A stretch of 33,797 nucleotides of DNA, from contig NZ_CM002285.1 in NCBI RefSeq assembly GCF_000497445.1, forward strand, positions 5,953,211-5,987,007, given 5' to 3'. This document shows positions 9,773 to 18,528 of the stretch, piece by piece. The notes under the pieces were generated by a model. It made no database searches, was not told the origin of the DNA, and saw nothing but the letters and a program-made list of their open reading frames with translations. Position numbers and translations under genes: made by a program. How positions within the stretch are numbered: the stretch's first letter is position 1; each line of letters opens with the position of its first letter. The DNA comes from Streptomyces roseochromogenus subsp. oscitans DS 12.976 (GTDB lineage Bacteria > Actinomycetota > Actinomycetes > Streptomycetales > Streptomycetaceae).

Positions 9773-9904
9773 CTGGGGGTCCCCCAGCCCCTTAAGGCGC
9801 CGAGGGAGGCACTGCCCGCAGCGACGGCGGCCTGCGAATGCAGTTCCCCAGGGGCGCGAGGCTGTATCGATATGCGGCTCCGCCGCGGGGGCGCGACCAG
9901 CCAC
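9773..9904. repeat. Intergenic repeat element, copy A
   Basis: This element begins with the near-palindrome CTGGGGGTCCCCCAG (9773-9787) and ends with a 64-base block (9841-9904) containing CAGTTCCCC, TGTATCGATATGCGG and CTCCGCCGCG. The 64-base block matches copy B (25204-25268) at 60 positions with one indel. It is non-coding, with several small palindromes, and lies between convergent genes. Confidence 0.85.
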
Positions 9905-9939
9905 AACGGACCCGCAGTGAAATGTGACCCGCCGCCCTC

Positions 9940-10506
9940 TCAGGTCGCCGGTGCCTTCGCTCGGAGTAGTTTGAGGAACTCGCGCATCCAGGCCGGGTGG
10001 TCCGGCCAGGCTCGGGAGGAGACCAGGGTGCCGTCGACCACCGCTTCGGTGTCCTGGAAGCTCGCCCCGGCCGCCTGCATGTCCGGTTCGAGCGCGGGGT
10101 ACGCCGTGACGCGGCGGCCGCGCAGGCTGTCGATCGCCGCGGTGAGCAGGGGGCCGTGGCAGATCTGGGCGACCGGCTTGTCGGAGTCGAAGAACGCCTT
10201 GAGGATCTTGCGGAGTTCGGGATCGTTGCGCAGATACTCGGGGGCCCGGCCGCCGGGGATGACGAGGGCCACGTAATCGCCGGGGTCCACGTCGGCGAAG
10301 GCCAGGTCGGCGGGCCAGGTGTAGCCCGGCTTCTCGGTGTAGGTGTCGTAACCGGGTTCGAAGTCGTGGACGACGAAGCGCAGGGTCTTGCGGGAGGGGG
10401 CCGCGATGTGGACCTCGTAGCCCTCCTCGCGCAGGCGCTGGTACGGGTAGAGGACTTCCAGGGACTCCGCCGCGTCGCCGGTGACGAGCAGGATCTTCGC
10501 GGGCAT
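9940..10506 (-). CDS. DJ-1/PfpI-family protein
   Basis: A 188-residue member of the DJ-1/ThiJ/PfpI superfamily, closely following the Pyrococcus PfpI pattern. It starts KILLVTGDAAE, and the nucleophile-elbow motif is AQICHGP with C116 and H117; E14 is positioned to support the cysteine. The nucleotide-binding-like LVIPGGRAPEYLR is near 81-93. It ends WMREFLKLLRA. Family members act as glyoxalase III/deglycase-type or protease-like enzymes that counter methylglyoxal damage; which activity applies is not decidable here. The start is ATG 10506 with a strong GGAGGAG site 5 bases upstream; upstream in-frame codons lack conservation. It is monocistronic and convergent with the HAD gene. Confidence 0.9.
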   Translation of the reverse strand: MPAKILLVTGDAAESLEVLYPYQRLREEGYEVHIAAPSRKTLRFVVHDFEPGYDTYTEKPGYTWPADLAFADVDPGDYVALVIPGGRAPEYLRNDPELRKILKAFFDSDKPVAQICHGPLLTAAIDSLRGRRVTAYPALEPDMQAAGASFQDTEAVVDGTLVSSRAWPDHPAWMREFLKLLRAKAPAT

Positions 10507-11318
10507 GTCGGCTCCTCCGTGTGCTCCGAGGTGCTCCAGTGCTGCTGGGCGGGACACACTGTCCCAGGGCAACGTGCCAACACCGGGCGTGCTTGCCAAG
10601 AGGGCCGTCGCGGTTCCGGTCCGCCTCCGGGTGCCGAGGCCCGCCCGATGTCGGGGTGCCCTGTACTCAGAGTGCGGTCGCGACTCTCCCACCGCGACCG
10701 GGACGCCCACCCACCCGCATCCACCGGTCGTCCCACGGAGGGCCACAGCCACCCCACCGGTAGCACAGCCCCCACGGTCCGCGCCTGTCCGTCACCGGCC
10801 CGTCACCGTCCGCCCTTGCCCGCCGGATCCTCTGACCGCCAGCCCCGGACGCCACCACCCCACCAAATACGCCACCACCCCCCACCCCGCCCCTGTGCAG
10901 AACGTCAAACTTCCGACCTTGGTTTTGTACACATACGGCTCATGACGGGCCCCGGGTAAGGAGCGATAGCCTTGTGGCGTGATCAGCGCGATATCTCGCG
11001 GGGGCGATCCTGTCCCTGCCCTGCGCCCGGGTTGCACGGAGCACCTCCGTGACCGGGCGGCAATCGCTGGTCTTCGCGGGCGGGACGGGGCCGCAGCTGC
11101 CCCCGGGACGCCGAGGACAACCCTGGACACGGCGGCGCCGAGAGCAGCGTCACACCCGACAGGCGTGTCGAGAATGGCCGAATTCCCCCCGCGCATCTCA
11201 CCTCGCGGCATAGCGTCGATGCGGACCGGACACCCCGGGCCGTGGCGTCGAGCCGGAGGGAAAGAGGCCGTACTTCCTTCTACGTCACGCAATGGCGCGC
11301 GACAGGAGTCAGAGGACA
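10507..11318. promoter_or_regulatory. 812-base gap between pfpI-like gene and gdh
   Basis: No supportable gene. From about 10680 to 10895 the plus strand is strikingly C-rich, with a 13-bp direct repeat ACGCCACCACCCC at 10849-10861 and 10869-10881. A candidate gdh promoter is ATGACG (10942-10947), a 19-base spacer and TAGCCT (10967-10972), which would give a leader of about 340 bases. A second -10-like TAGCGT is at 11211-11216. The open frames across the gap have third-position GC well below the local genes. The long leader may carry regulation of gdh, but I see no known riboswitch. Confidence 0.4.
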
Positions 11319-14300
11319 ATGCAGACCAAGCTGGACGAAGCCAAGGCCGAGCTGCTCGAGAGGGCTGCCCGGGTAGCTGAGAACAGCCCGGTCGGGGGGC
11401 ACCTACCGACCGGGACCGCGGGCGAGGGCTCCCCGGGCACCCCGGACAGCGAGTCCGTACTCGCGTTCCTCCAGCGCTACTACCTGCACACCGCCCCGGA
11501 AGACCTCGCCGACCGCGACCCGGTCGACGTCTTCGGCGCCGCGGTCTCGCACTACCGGCTCGCCGAGAACCGCCCCCAGGGCACGGCGAACGTGCGGGTC
11601 CACACCCCGACCGTGGAGGAGAACGGGTGGACCTGCAGCCACTCGGTCGTGGAGGTCGTCACCGACGACATGCCCTTCCTCGTCGACTCGGTCACCAATG
11701 AGCTGACCCGGCGGGGGCGCGGCATCCACGTCGTCGTCCACCCGCAGTTCGTCGTCCGGCGCGACCTCACCGGCAAGCTGATCGAGGTCGTGCCGACCCC
11801 GCCGAGCGGCGACCTCCCGCACGACGCGCACTTCGAGTCCTGGATCCACGTCGAGATCGACCGGGAGACGGACCGCGCCGACCTGAAGCAGATCACGGCC
11901 GATCTGCTGCGCGTGCTCTCCGACGTCCGCGAGGCCGTCGAGGACTGGGAGAAGATGCGGGAGGCGGCGACCCGTCTCGGTGCCGACCTGGAGAGCGAGC
12001 CCGTTCCGGGCGACCTGCCCCGGCCCGAGGTCGAGGAGGCCCGCGAGCTGCTGCGCTGGCTGTCCGACGACCACTTCACCTTCCTCGGCTACCGCGAGTA
12101 TCAGCTGCGCGAGGACGACACGCTCGCCGCCGTGCCCGGCACCGGCCTCGGCATCCTGCGCTCCGACCCGCAGCACGCCGAGGACGACCAGCACCCGGTC
12201 AGCCCCTCCTTCGAGCGGCTGACGGCCGACGCCCGCGCCAAGGCCCGCGAGCACAAGCTGCTCGTGCTGACCAAGGCCAACAGCCGGGCCACCGTGCACC
12301 GGCCGTCGTACCTGGACTACGTCGGCGTCAAGAAGTTCGACGCGGACGGGAACGTGGTCGGGGAGCGGCGGTTCCTCGGACTGTTCTCCTCCGCCGCGTA
12401 CACCGAGTCCGTGCGCCGGGTCCCCGTGATCCGCCGCACGGTCGACGAGGTGCTGCACCGCGCCGGGTTCTCGCCCCACAGCCACGACGGCCGCGACCTG
12501 CTCCAGATCATGGAGACCTACCCGCGCGACGAGCTGTTCCAGACGCCCGTCACCGAACTGCAGTCCATCGTCACGAGCGTTCTCTACCTGCAGGAGCGAC
12601 GGCGGCTGCGGCTCTACCTGCGGCAGGACGAGTACGGGCGCTACTACTCGGCCCTCGTCTACCTCCCGCGGGACCGCTACACGACGGGCGTCCGGCTGCG
12701 GATCATCGACATCCTGAAGGAGGAGCTCGGCGGGATCAGCGTCGACTTCACCGCCTGGAACACCGAGTCGGTCCTCTCCCGGCTGCACTTCGTCGTCCGC
12801 GTCCCGCCGGGCACCGAGCTGCCCGAGCTGTCCGACGCGGACAAGGACCGCATCGAGGCCCGCCTGGTCGAGGCCGCCCGCTCCTGGGCCGACGCGTTCG
12901 GCGAGGCACTGACCGCCGAGTGCGGCGAGGAGCGAGCGGCCGAGGTGCTGCGCCGCTACAACCACGCCTTCCCCGAGGGCTACAAGGCCGACCACACCCC
13001 GCGCTCCGCTGTCGCCGACCTGGTCCACCTGGAGCAGCTCAGCGAGGACAAGACCTTCAGCCTGAGCCTGTACGAGCCGGTGGGCGCCGGTCCCGAGGAG
13101 CGCCGGTTCAAGATCTACCAGAAGGGCGGCTCGGTCTCCCTCTCGCACGTGCTGCCGGTGCTCAGCCGTCTCGGCGTCGAGGTCACCGACGAGCGGCCGT
13201 ACGAGCTGCGCTGCTCGGACCGCACCACCGCCTGGATCTACGACTTCGGCCTGCGTATGCCGAAGGGAGCGGGCGGCGGGGAGTACCTCGGTGACGACGC
13301 CCGCGAGCGCTTCCAGGAGGCCTTCGCCGCCACCTGGACCGGCAAGGCGGAGAACGACGGCTTCAACGCCCTGGTGCTGAGCGCCGGGCTGAACTGGCGG
13401 CAGGCGATGGTGCTGCGCGCCTACGCCAAGTACCTGCGGCAGGCCGGTTCGACTTTCTCGCAGGACTACATGGAGGACACCCTCCGCAACAACGTCCACA
13501 CCACCCGGCTGCTCGTCTCCCTGTTCGAGGCGCGGATGTCCCCGGACCGGCAGAAGGCCGGCCTGGAGATCACGGACGCCCTGCTGGAGGAGCTGGACGC
13601 GGCCCTGGACCAGGTGGCGAGCCTGGACGAGGACCGGATCCTCAGGTCCTTCCTGACCGTCATCAAGGCGACCCTGCGCACGAACTTCTTCCAGGAGAAG
13701 GTCGACGGCTCGCCGCACGACTACGTGTCCATGAAGTTCGACCCGCGGGCCATCCCGGACCTGCCGGCGCCCCGCCCGGCGTACGAGATCTGGGTGTACT
13801 CGCCGCGGGTCGAGGGTGTGCACCTGCGCTTCGGCAAGGTCGCGCGCGGCGGTCTGCGCTGGTCGGACCGGCGTGAGGACTTCCGCACGGAGATCCTCGG
13901 CCTGGTCAAGGCGCAGATGGTGAAGAACACCGTCATCGTGCCGGTCGGCGCCAAGGGCGGCTTCGTCGCCAAGCAGCTGCCGGACCCGGGCAAGGACCGC
14001 GACGCCTGGCTGGCCGAGGGCATCGCCAGCTACAAGACGTTCATCTCGGCGCTGCTCGACATCACCGACAACATGGTCGCCGGCGAGGTCGTACCGCCGC
14101 AGGACGTGGTCCGGCACGACGGGGACGACACCTACCTGGTCGTCGCCGCCGACAAGGGCACCGCGACCTTCTCCGACATCGCCAACGACGTCGCGAACAG
14201 GTACAACTTCTGGCTCGGTGACGCCTTCGCCTCCGGCGGCTCGGCCGGCTACGACCACAAGGGCATGGGCATCACCGCGCGCGGTGCCTGGGAGTCCGTG

Positions 14301-16256
14301 AAGCGGCACTTCCGTGAGCTGGGCGTGGACACGCAGAGCGAGGACTTCACGGTCGTCGGCATCGGTGACATGTCCGGTGACGTGTTCGGCAACGGCATGC
14401 TGCTCTCCGAGCGCATTCGCCTGGTCGCCGCCTTCGACCACCGGCACATCTTCATCGACCCGACCCCGGACGCGGAGACGTCGTACGCCGAGCGCCGCCG
14501 TCTGTTCGAGCTGCCCCGCTCCAGCTGGGCCGACTACAACACGGAGCTGCTGTCGGCGGGCGGCGGGATCTTCCCGCGCAGCGCCAAGTCGATCCCGGTC
14601 AACGCCCACATCCGCGAGGCCCTCGGCATCGAGGACAAGGTCACCAAGATGACCCCGGCCGACCTGATGAAGACGATCCTGCACGCGCCGGTCGACCTGC
14701 TGTGGAACGGCGGCATCGGCACGTACGTGAAGTCCTCGGCGGAGTCCAACGCGGACGTCGGCGACAAGGCCAACGACGCCATCCGCGTCGACGGCCGGGA
14801 CCTGAGGGTCAAGGTCGTCGGCGAGGGCGGCAACCTGGGGCTGACCCAGCTCGGCCGTATCGAGTTCGCCCTGCACGGCGGCAAGATCAACACCGACGCG
14901 ATCGACAACAGCGCCGGCGTGGACACCTCCGACCACGAGGTGAACATCAAGATCCTGCTGAACGGCCTGGTCGCGGACGGCGACATGACCGTCAAGCAGC
15001 GCAACAAGCTGCTCGCCGAGATGACGGACGAGGTCGGCGCGCTGGTCCTGCGCAACAACTACGCGCAGAACACCGCCCTGGCCAACGCCCTGTTCCAGGC
15101 CAACGCCATGCTCCACGCCCAGCAGCGGTTCCTGCGCCACCTGGTGCGCGAGGGCCATCTGGACCGGGCGCTGGAGTTCCTGCCGACCGACCGCCAGATC
15201 CGTGACCGCCTCGCCCAGGGCCAGGGCCTGACCGGCCCGGAGACGGCCGTCGTGCTGGCGTACACGAAGATCACGGTCTCCGAGGAGCTGCTGGGGACCT
15301 CGCTGCCGGACGACCCGTATCTGCGCAGCCTGCTGCACGCCTACTTCCCGACGGCGCTGCGCGAGCGGTTCACCGACGCGATCGACAACCACCCGCTGCG
15401 CCGCGAGATCACCACGACCGTGCTGGTCAACGACACGGTCAACACGGGCGGTACGACGTATCTGCACCGGCTGCGCGAGGAGACCGGCGCCTCACTGGAG
15501 GAGATCGTCCGCGCCCAGACGGCTGCCCGCGCGATCTTCCGCTCGGCGCCCGTGTGGGATGCGGTCGAGGAGCTGGACAACAAGGTCGACGCGGCCGTCC
15601 AGACCCGGATCCGGCTGCACTCGCGCCGGCTCGTCGAGCGCGGCACGCGCTGGCTGCTCAACAACCGGCCGCAGCCACTGCAGCTGGCCGAGACGGTCGA
15701 GTTCTTCGCCGAGCGGGTCGAGCAGGTCTGGCAGCAGCTGCCGAAGCTGCTGCGCGGCGCGGACCTGGAGTGGTACCAGCACGTGTACGACGAGCTGTCC
15801 GCGGCCGGCGTCCCGGACGAGCTCGCCACGCGCGTGGCCGGGTTCTCGTCCGCCTTCCCGGCGCTCGACATCGTGTCGGTGGCCGACCGGATGAGCAAGG
15901 AGCCGCTCGACGTCGCCGAGATCTACTACGACCTCGCCGACCGGCTCAACATCACCCAGCTGATGGACCGCATCATCGAGCTGCCCCGCGCCGACCGCTG
16001 GCAGTCCATGGCCCGCGCCTCCATCCGCGAGGACCTGTACGCGGCGCACGCGGCGCTCACCGCGGACGTCTTCGCGGCGGGCAACGGCACCTCCACTCCG
16101 GAGCAGCGCTTCAAGGCCTGGGAGCAGAAGAACGCGCCCATCCTGAGCCGGGCGCGCGCCACCTTGGAGGAGATCCGCGGTTCGGAGACGTTCGACCTCG
16201 CCAACCTCTCGGTGGCGATGCGCACGATGCGGACGCTGCTGCGCACGCATTCGTAG
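11319..16256 (+). CDS. gdhB: NAD-specific glutamate dehydrogenase, large (180 kDa) class
   Basis: 1645 residues, matching the very large bacterial NAD-GDH class first defined in Streptomyces clavuligerus. It oxidises L-glutamate to 2-oxoglutarate and ammonium with NAD+, mainly in catabolism of amino acids. The N-terminal half (to about residue 700) holds ACT-like regulatory regions. The catalytic domain begins near 730; substrate-binding motifs include KVARGGLRWSDRREDFRTE near 840 and VPVGAKGGF near 875. The NAD domain has GIGDMSGDVFGNGML near 1013 and VVGEGGNLGLTQ near 1167. A helical C-terminal domain completes it. I prefer ATG 11319 (AGGAG at 11304-11308) over ATG 11292. No frameshift is seen. 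It is monocistronic, ending at a strong terminator. The symbol follows common usage for this class and is tentative. Confidence 0.97.
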   Translation: MQTKLDEAKAELLERAARVAENSPVGGHLPTGTAGEGSPGTPDSESVLAFLQRYYLHTAPEDLADRDPVDVFGAAVSHYRLAENRPQGTANVRVHTPTVEENGWTCSHSVVEVVTDDMPFLVDSVTNELTRRGRGIHVVVHPQFVVRRDLTGKLIEVVPTPPSGDLPHDAHFESWIHVEIDRETDRADLKQITADLLRVLSDVREAVEDWEKMREAATRLGADLESEPVPGDLPRPEVEEARELLRWLSDDHFTFLGYREYQLREDDTLAAVPGTGLGILRSDPQHAEDDQHPVSPSFERLTADARAKAREHKLLVLTKANSRATVHRPSYLDYVGVKKFDADGNVVGERRFLGLFSSAAYTESVRRVPVIRRTVDEVLHRAGFSPHSHDGRDLLQIMETYPRDELFQTPVTELQSIVTSVLYLQERRRLRLYLRQDEYGRYYSALVYLPRDRYTTGVRLRIIDILKEELGGISVDFTAWNTESVLSRLHFVVRVPPGTELPELSDADKDRIEARLVEAARSWADAFGEALTAECGEERAAEVLRRYNHAFPEGYKADHTPRSAVADLVHLEQLSEDKTFSLSLYEPVGAGPEERRFKIYQKGGSVSLSHVLPVLSRLGVEVTDERPYELRCSDRTTAWIYDFGLRMPKGAGGGEYLGDDARERFQEAFAATWTGKAENDGFNALVLSAGLNWRQAMVLRAYAKYLRQAGSTFSQDYMEDTLRNNVHTTRLLVSLFEARMSPDRQKAGLEITDALLEELDAALDQVASLDEDRILRSFLTVIKATLRTNFFQEKVDGSPHDYVSMKFDPRAIPDLPAPRPAYEIWVYSPRVEGVHLRFGKVARGGLRWSDRREDFRTEILGLVKAQMVKNTVIVPVGAKGGFVAKQLPDPGKDRDAWLAEGIASYKTFISALLDITDNMVAGEVVPPQDVVRHDGDDTYLVVAADKGTATFSDIANDVANRYNFWLGDAFASGGSAGYDHKGMGITARGAWESVKRHFRELGVDTQSEDFTVVGIGDMSGDVFGNGMLLSERIRLVAAFDHRHIFIDPTPDAETSYAERRRLFELPRSSWADYNTELLSAGGGIFPRSAKSIPVNAHIREALGIEDKVTKMTPADLMKTILHAPVDLLWNGGIGTYVKSSAESNADVGDKANDAIRVDGRDLRVKVVGEGGNLGLTQLGRIEFALHGGKINTDAIDNSAGVDTSDHEVNIKILLNGLVADGDMTVKQRNKLLAEMTDEVGALVLRNNYAQNTALANALFQANAMLHAQQRFLRHLVREGHLDRALEFLPTDRQIRDRLAQGQGLTGPETAVVLAYTKITVSEELLGTSLPDDPYLRSLLHAYFPTALRERFTDAIDNHPLRREITTTVLVNDTVNTGGTTYLHRLREETGASLEEIVRAQTAARAIFRSAPVWDAVEELDNKVDAAVQTRIRLHSRRLVERGTRWLLNNRPQPLQLAETVEFFAERVEQVWQQLPKLLRGADLEWYQHVYDELSAAGVPDELATRVAGFSSAFPALDIVSVADRMSKEPLDVAEIYYDLADRLNITQLMDRIIELPRADRWQSMARASIREDLYAAHAALTADVFAAGNGTSTPEQRFKAWEQKNAPILSRARATLEEIRGSETFDLANLSVAMRTMRTLLRTHS

Positions 16257-16296
16257 CGATACGACCGTAGCGGCACGACCGTAGCGGTACGACGGT
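16251..16296 (+). repeat. 14-bp tandem repeat at gdh stop codon
   Basis: ACGACCGTAGCGGC (16261-16274) is followed by ACGACCGTAGCGGT (16275-16288) and a partial third copy. The TCGTAGCGAT that carries the gdh stop looks like a degenerate first unit. Slippage here could change the gdh end region. Confidence 0.6.
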
Positions 16297-16301
16297 GAGA
16301 C

Positions 16302-16335
16302 CGCCCCGGGCCCGAGGTGTAAGCGGCCCGGGGCG
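16302..16335 (+). terminator. Terminator after gdh
   Basis: CGCCCCGGGCC (16302-16312) pairs perfectly with GGCCCGGGGCG (16325-16335) over a 12-base loop and is followed by TTCCGTTT. This 11-bp GC stem is a strong intrinsic terminator. Confidence 0.88.
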
Positions 16336-16409
16336 TTCCGTTTCTTGCCGACCCCTAGTACAAAGTGATCAATGGATTTACCGTTTCCTGCTTATCAGTG
16401 CCCTTCGGA

Positions 16410-16415
16410 TAGGGT
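16410..16415 (+). promoter_or_regulatory. -10 element for leaderless gtrA-like gene
   Basis: TAGGGT is an excellent Streptomyces -10 (TAGRRT). It ends 7 bases before GTG 16423, so that GTG should be the first base of the transcript. The -35 region is poor. Confidence 0.65.
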
Positions 16416-16422
16416 CGGCGCT

Positions 16423-16902
16423 GTGACTGTTCAACTCACCGAGACCCGTCCGGCACCAGCGCCCCCCGCGCCGGCTCCGGCCAGACCCGTCACACGTGTC
16501 GTGCTGGAGATCGTGAAGTTCGGGGTCGTCGGTGGTAGCGGTGTCCTTGTCAATTTCCTGATCTTCAACCTGCTGCTGCGCGGTCTGAGCTGGCAGGCGA
16601 TGCCCGCGACCGTCGTGGCCAGCTGTGTCGCGATGGCGACCAATTACCTCGGTTTCCGCTATTTCGCCTATCGTGACCGGGCCTCGCGCACGCGCAGCCA
16701 GATCATGCTGTTCTTCGTCTTCAGCGGCCTCGGTGTCGTCCTGGAAATCGGCCTGTTCTGGGTCGGATACCACGGTCTCGGCCTGCACAGTGTGCTGGAA
16801 TCGAACGTGGCGAAGGCCGCGTCGATCGTGCTCGCCTCCGCCTTCCGCTTTCTCGTCTACCGCACGTGGGTGTTCCAGCAGGATGCACATCGCACCGTCT
16901 GA
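16423..16902 (+). CDS. GtrA-family membrane protein
   Basis: A 159-residue integral membrane protein of the GtrA family (PF04138), with four predicted membrane helices after a Pro/Ala-rich 25-residue N-terminus. Helix 1 follows EIVKFGVVGGSGVLVNFL; the conserved NYLGFRYFAYRD joins helices 2 and 3; the end FRFLVYRTWVFQ is characteristic. GtrA proteins are thought to flip polyprenyl-phosphate-linked sugars across the membrane for envelope glycosylation. GTG 16423 is chosen because a perfect TAGGGT hexamer lies 7 bases upstream; ATG 16372 in the same frame would precede this promoter and has no ribosome-binding site. The next gene starts 20 bases before this stop, so the two are translationally coupled and probably work together. 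Confidence 0.9.
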   Translation: MTVQLTETRPAPAPPAPAPARPVTRVVLEIVKFGVVGGSGVLVNFLIFNLLLRGLSWQAMPATVVASCVAMATNYLGFRYFAYRDRASRTRSQIMLFFVFSGLGVVLEIGLFWVGYHGLGLHSVLESNVAKAASIVLASAFRFLVYRTWVFQQDAHRTV

Positions 16903-18394
16903 CACCGAGCCGGTGAACCGCACACAGCCGCAGGACGGCGCCGCGCGGGCCGGCCGGGTACTGCCACAGGTGGCCGCCGCGCTTGTCGTGGTGCTGCTGC
17001 TCCTGGTGATCGTCCGTCTGCCGTGGGCGGGCGACCTCGGCATGCACGCAGCCACCATCGAGCGCCTGAGTCACCACCTGTTCCATCCCGGCAATCCGCT
17101 GGTCGACGCGGACACGCCGAGCCCCTACTACTCGCCGTGGATGCTGGTGCTGGGGCTGGTCGCCAAGGTGACCGGCCTGTCGGTGTTCGTGGTGCTGCGG
17201 CTCGCCGCGTTCGTCGCGCTGACGTTGCTGGTCACCGGGGTCTGGCGGTATGTCCGCACCCTGACCGCGCACCGCGCGGCACCCGCGCTGGCCCTGCTGA
17301 GCCTGTTCTTCCTCTGGGGCCCGGTACTGTTCAACTGGTCCGGCTTCCTGGGCCTGAACTCACTGGCGCTGACGGTGTCGTACCCCAGCGTCTTCGCGCT
17401 CGGCCTCACCTTTCACTTCTGGGCCTGGCTCACGCGGGCGCTGCGTGAGGAGACCGCGTGGGCACGGTGGCTGTGGCTCGGCGTGCTCTGGGCGCTGATC
17501 CTGCTGTGCCACCAGTTCACGGGCGTCGTGGCGTCCCTCGGAGCGCTGGCCACGGTGATCGCGGCGCGGCCGGCCCGCACGGTGCTGCTGCGCCTGGCCG
17601 CCTCGCTGGCGCTGGGGATGGCCCTGCTGTGGCTGTGGCCGTACTACGACTTCTTCTCGCTCTTCTCCGCCGGCGCGGATCTGGAGGCCATCCACAAGCC
17701 GCTGTACGAGGACCTGGCCGCACGGTTCGGCCTGGTGCTGCTCGGGGTGGCGGCGCTGGTGCTCCGTTTCCGGCGCGACCGCTGGGATTCGCTGGTCCTG
17801 TTCTTCGTCCTCGGGGCGCTGATGTTCGCCGCGGGCGGGCTGACCGGCCACTACTCCTGGGGCCGGGCCCTGCCGGCCGCGCTGATCCCGGTGCAGCTCG
17901 CCGCCGCGCTGGAGGTTGTGGCGGCCGGGCGGCGGGCGGTGCGCGTGGGGTGGGCGTGTGTGCTGGGCGCCGCGCTGGCTGTCGGGGCGTGGACGCAGGC
18001 CGGGACGCTCGGGTACGTGACCGGGAAGGGTGCGCTGCCTTCGGTGGTGGCGGCGAAGTACCGGCCGCCGTGGGTGGGGTATCACTGGATCACGCCGTGG
18101 GTGAAGTACGGGGACGTGGTGATGGCCCGGACGGATCCGGCGCGGCAGATCCCCGCCTACGGGGCGTACACCGTGGCGCCCGGGTATCCGGATGTGTTCC
18201 TTCCGGACGCGGCGCGCCGGGAGGCGGCGGTCGAGCGGTATTTCGCGGCGGGGACGCCCGCGGCCGAGCGGGCGGGGATTCTGCGGGAGTACGGCGTCCG
18301 CTGGGTCGTGGGTCCGAGCAGCTTGGCCGGCCCGGGCCTGCGGAAGGTGACCGCCGGTCCGGACGACCAGATCCTGTACCGGGTCGTGCACTGA
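16883..18394 (+). CDS. Polytopic membrane protein, GT-C-like glycosyltransferase candidate
   Basis: A 503-residue protein with about ten hydrophobic helices and a soluble C-terminal part from about residue 390. After the first helix comes WAGDLGMHAATIERL, an acidic residue in the first extracellular loop where GT-C transferases hold their catalytic Asp. PSPYYSPWM follows, then many helices. The C-terminal region includes RREAAVERYFAAGTPAAERAGILREYGVRWVVG, a pattern seen at the end of other bacterial membrane glycosyltransferases. Specific activity is not assignable. The start ATG 16883 overlaps gtrA by 20 bases; GTG 16913 is an alternative. Pairing with GtrA suggests that a polyprenyl-phosphate sugar flipped by GtrA is the donor. 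It ends before a perfect 21-bp hairpin facing a convergent GT2 gene. Confidence 0.82.
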   Translation: MHIAPSDTEPVNRTQPQDGAARAGRVLPQVAAALVVVLLLLVIVRLPWAGDLGMHAATIERLSHHLFHPGNPLVDADTPSPYYSPWMLVLGLVAKVTGLSVFVVLRLAAFVALTLLVTGVWRYVRTLTAHRAAPALALLSLFFLWGPVLFNWSGFLGLNSLALTVSYPSVFALGLTFHFWAWLTRALREETAWARWLWLGVLWALILLCHQFTGVVASLGALATVIAARPARTVLLRLAASLALGMALLWLWPYYDFFSLFSAGADLEAIHKPLYEDLAARFGLVLLGVAALVLRFRRDRWDSLVLFFVLGALMFAAGGLTGHYSWGRALPAALIPVQLAAALEVVAAGRRAVRVGWACVLGAALAVGAWTQAGTLGYVTGKGALPSVVAAKYRPPWVGYHWITPWVKYGDVVMARTDPARQIPAYGAYTVAPGYPDVFLPDAARREAAVERYFAAGTPAAERAGILREYGVRWVVGPSSLAGPGLRKVTAGPDDQILYRVVH

Positions 18395-18442
18395 GCTGCG
18401 GCGGTCCGGGGGCGGTTCTTGCCGGCACAGCTGCGCAAGCGT

Positions 18443-18499
18443 GAAGGGGCGCGGGGAACTGCGTGGTCACCACTGACCCGCAGTTCCCCGCGCCCCTTC
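18443..18499. terminator. Perfect 21-bp inverted repeat, bidirectional terminator
   Basis: The arms 18443-18463 and 18479-18499 are perfectly complementary over 21 bases, with a 15-base loop. One arm holds CGCAGTTCCCCGCGCCCC, sharing the CAGTTCCCC start of intergenic elements A and B. It lies between two convergent genes and should terminate both. Confidence 0.88.
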
Positions 18500-18528
18500 G
18501 GCACAACGGCGCTTGGAAAACCGGTGTC

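Larger units (their letters stand above)
9593..9939. other. Repeat-filled gap between convergent HAD and PfpI genes
   Basis: 347 bases without a gene. It holds an imperfect 52-bp tandem duplication (9611-9662 and 9665-9716), a C6/G6 hairpin (9718-9749) and one copy of the Streptomyces-type intergenic element also found near 25143. The remaining bases show nothing recognisable. Confidence 0.8.

Noticed and set aside
10878..10893. G-quadruplex on the minus strand (three G-runs of 4 to 6)
   Set aside because: A fourth run of three or more G within 7 bases is missing, so the standard four-run pattern is not met.
10521..10945. Plus-strand frames in the C-rich gap
   Set aside because: Composition reflects the C-rich strand (Pro/Arg/Thr) rather than coding constraint, and no ribosome-binding site or conserved motif is visible.
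10979..11380. 133-codon frame starting with GTG 10979, just after a TAGCCT hexamer
   Set aside because: Third-position GC is only about 70 percent, it overlaps the gdh start in another frame and resembles no family; it is better read as gdh leader.
11403..15467. 1354-codon open frame antisense to gdh, and similar long antisense frames at 4486-7203, 18463-20493 and 20448-23411
   Set aside because: They are mirror frames of strongly biased high-GC genes: the opposite strand has few stop codons. Their products are low-complexity and show no family features.
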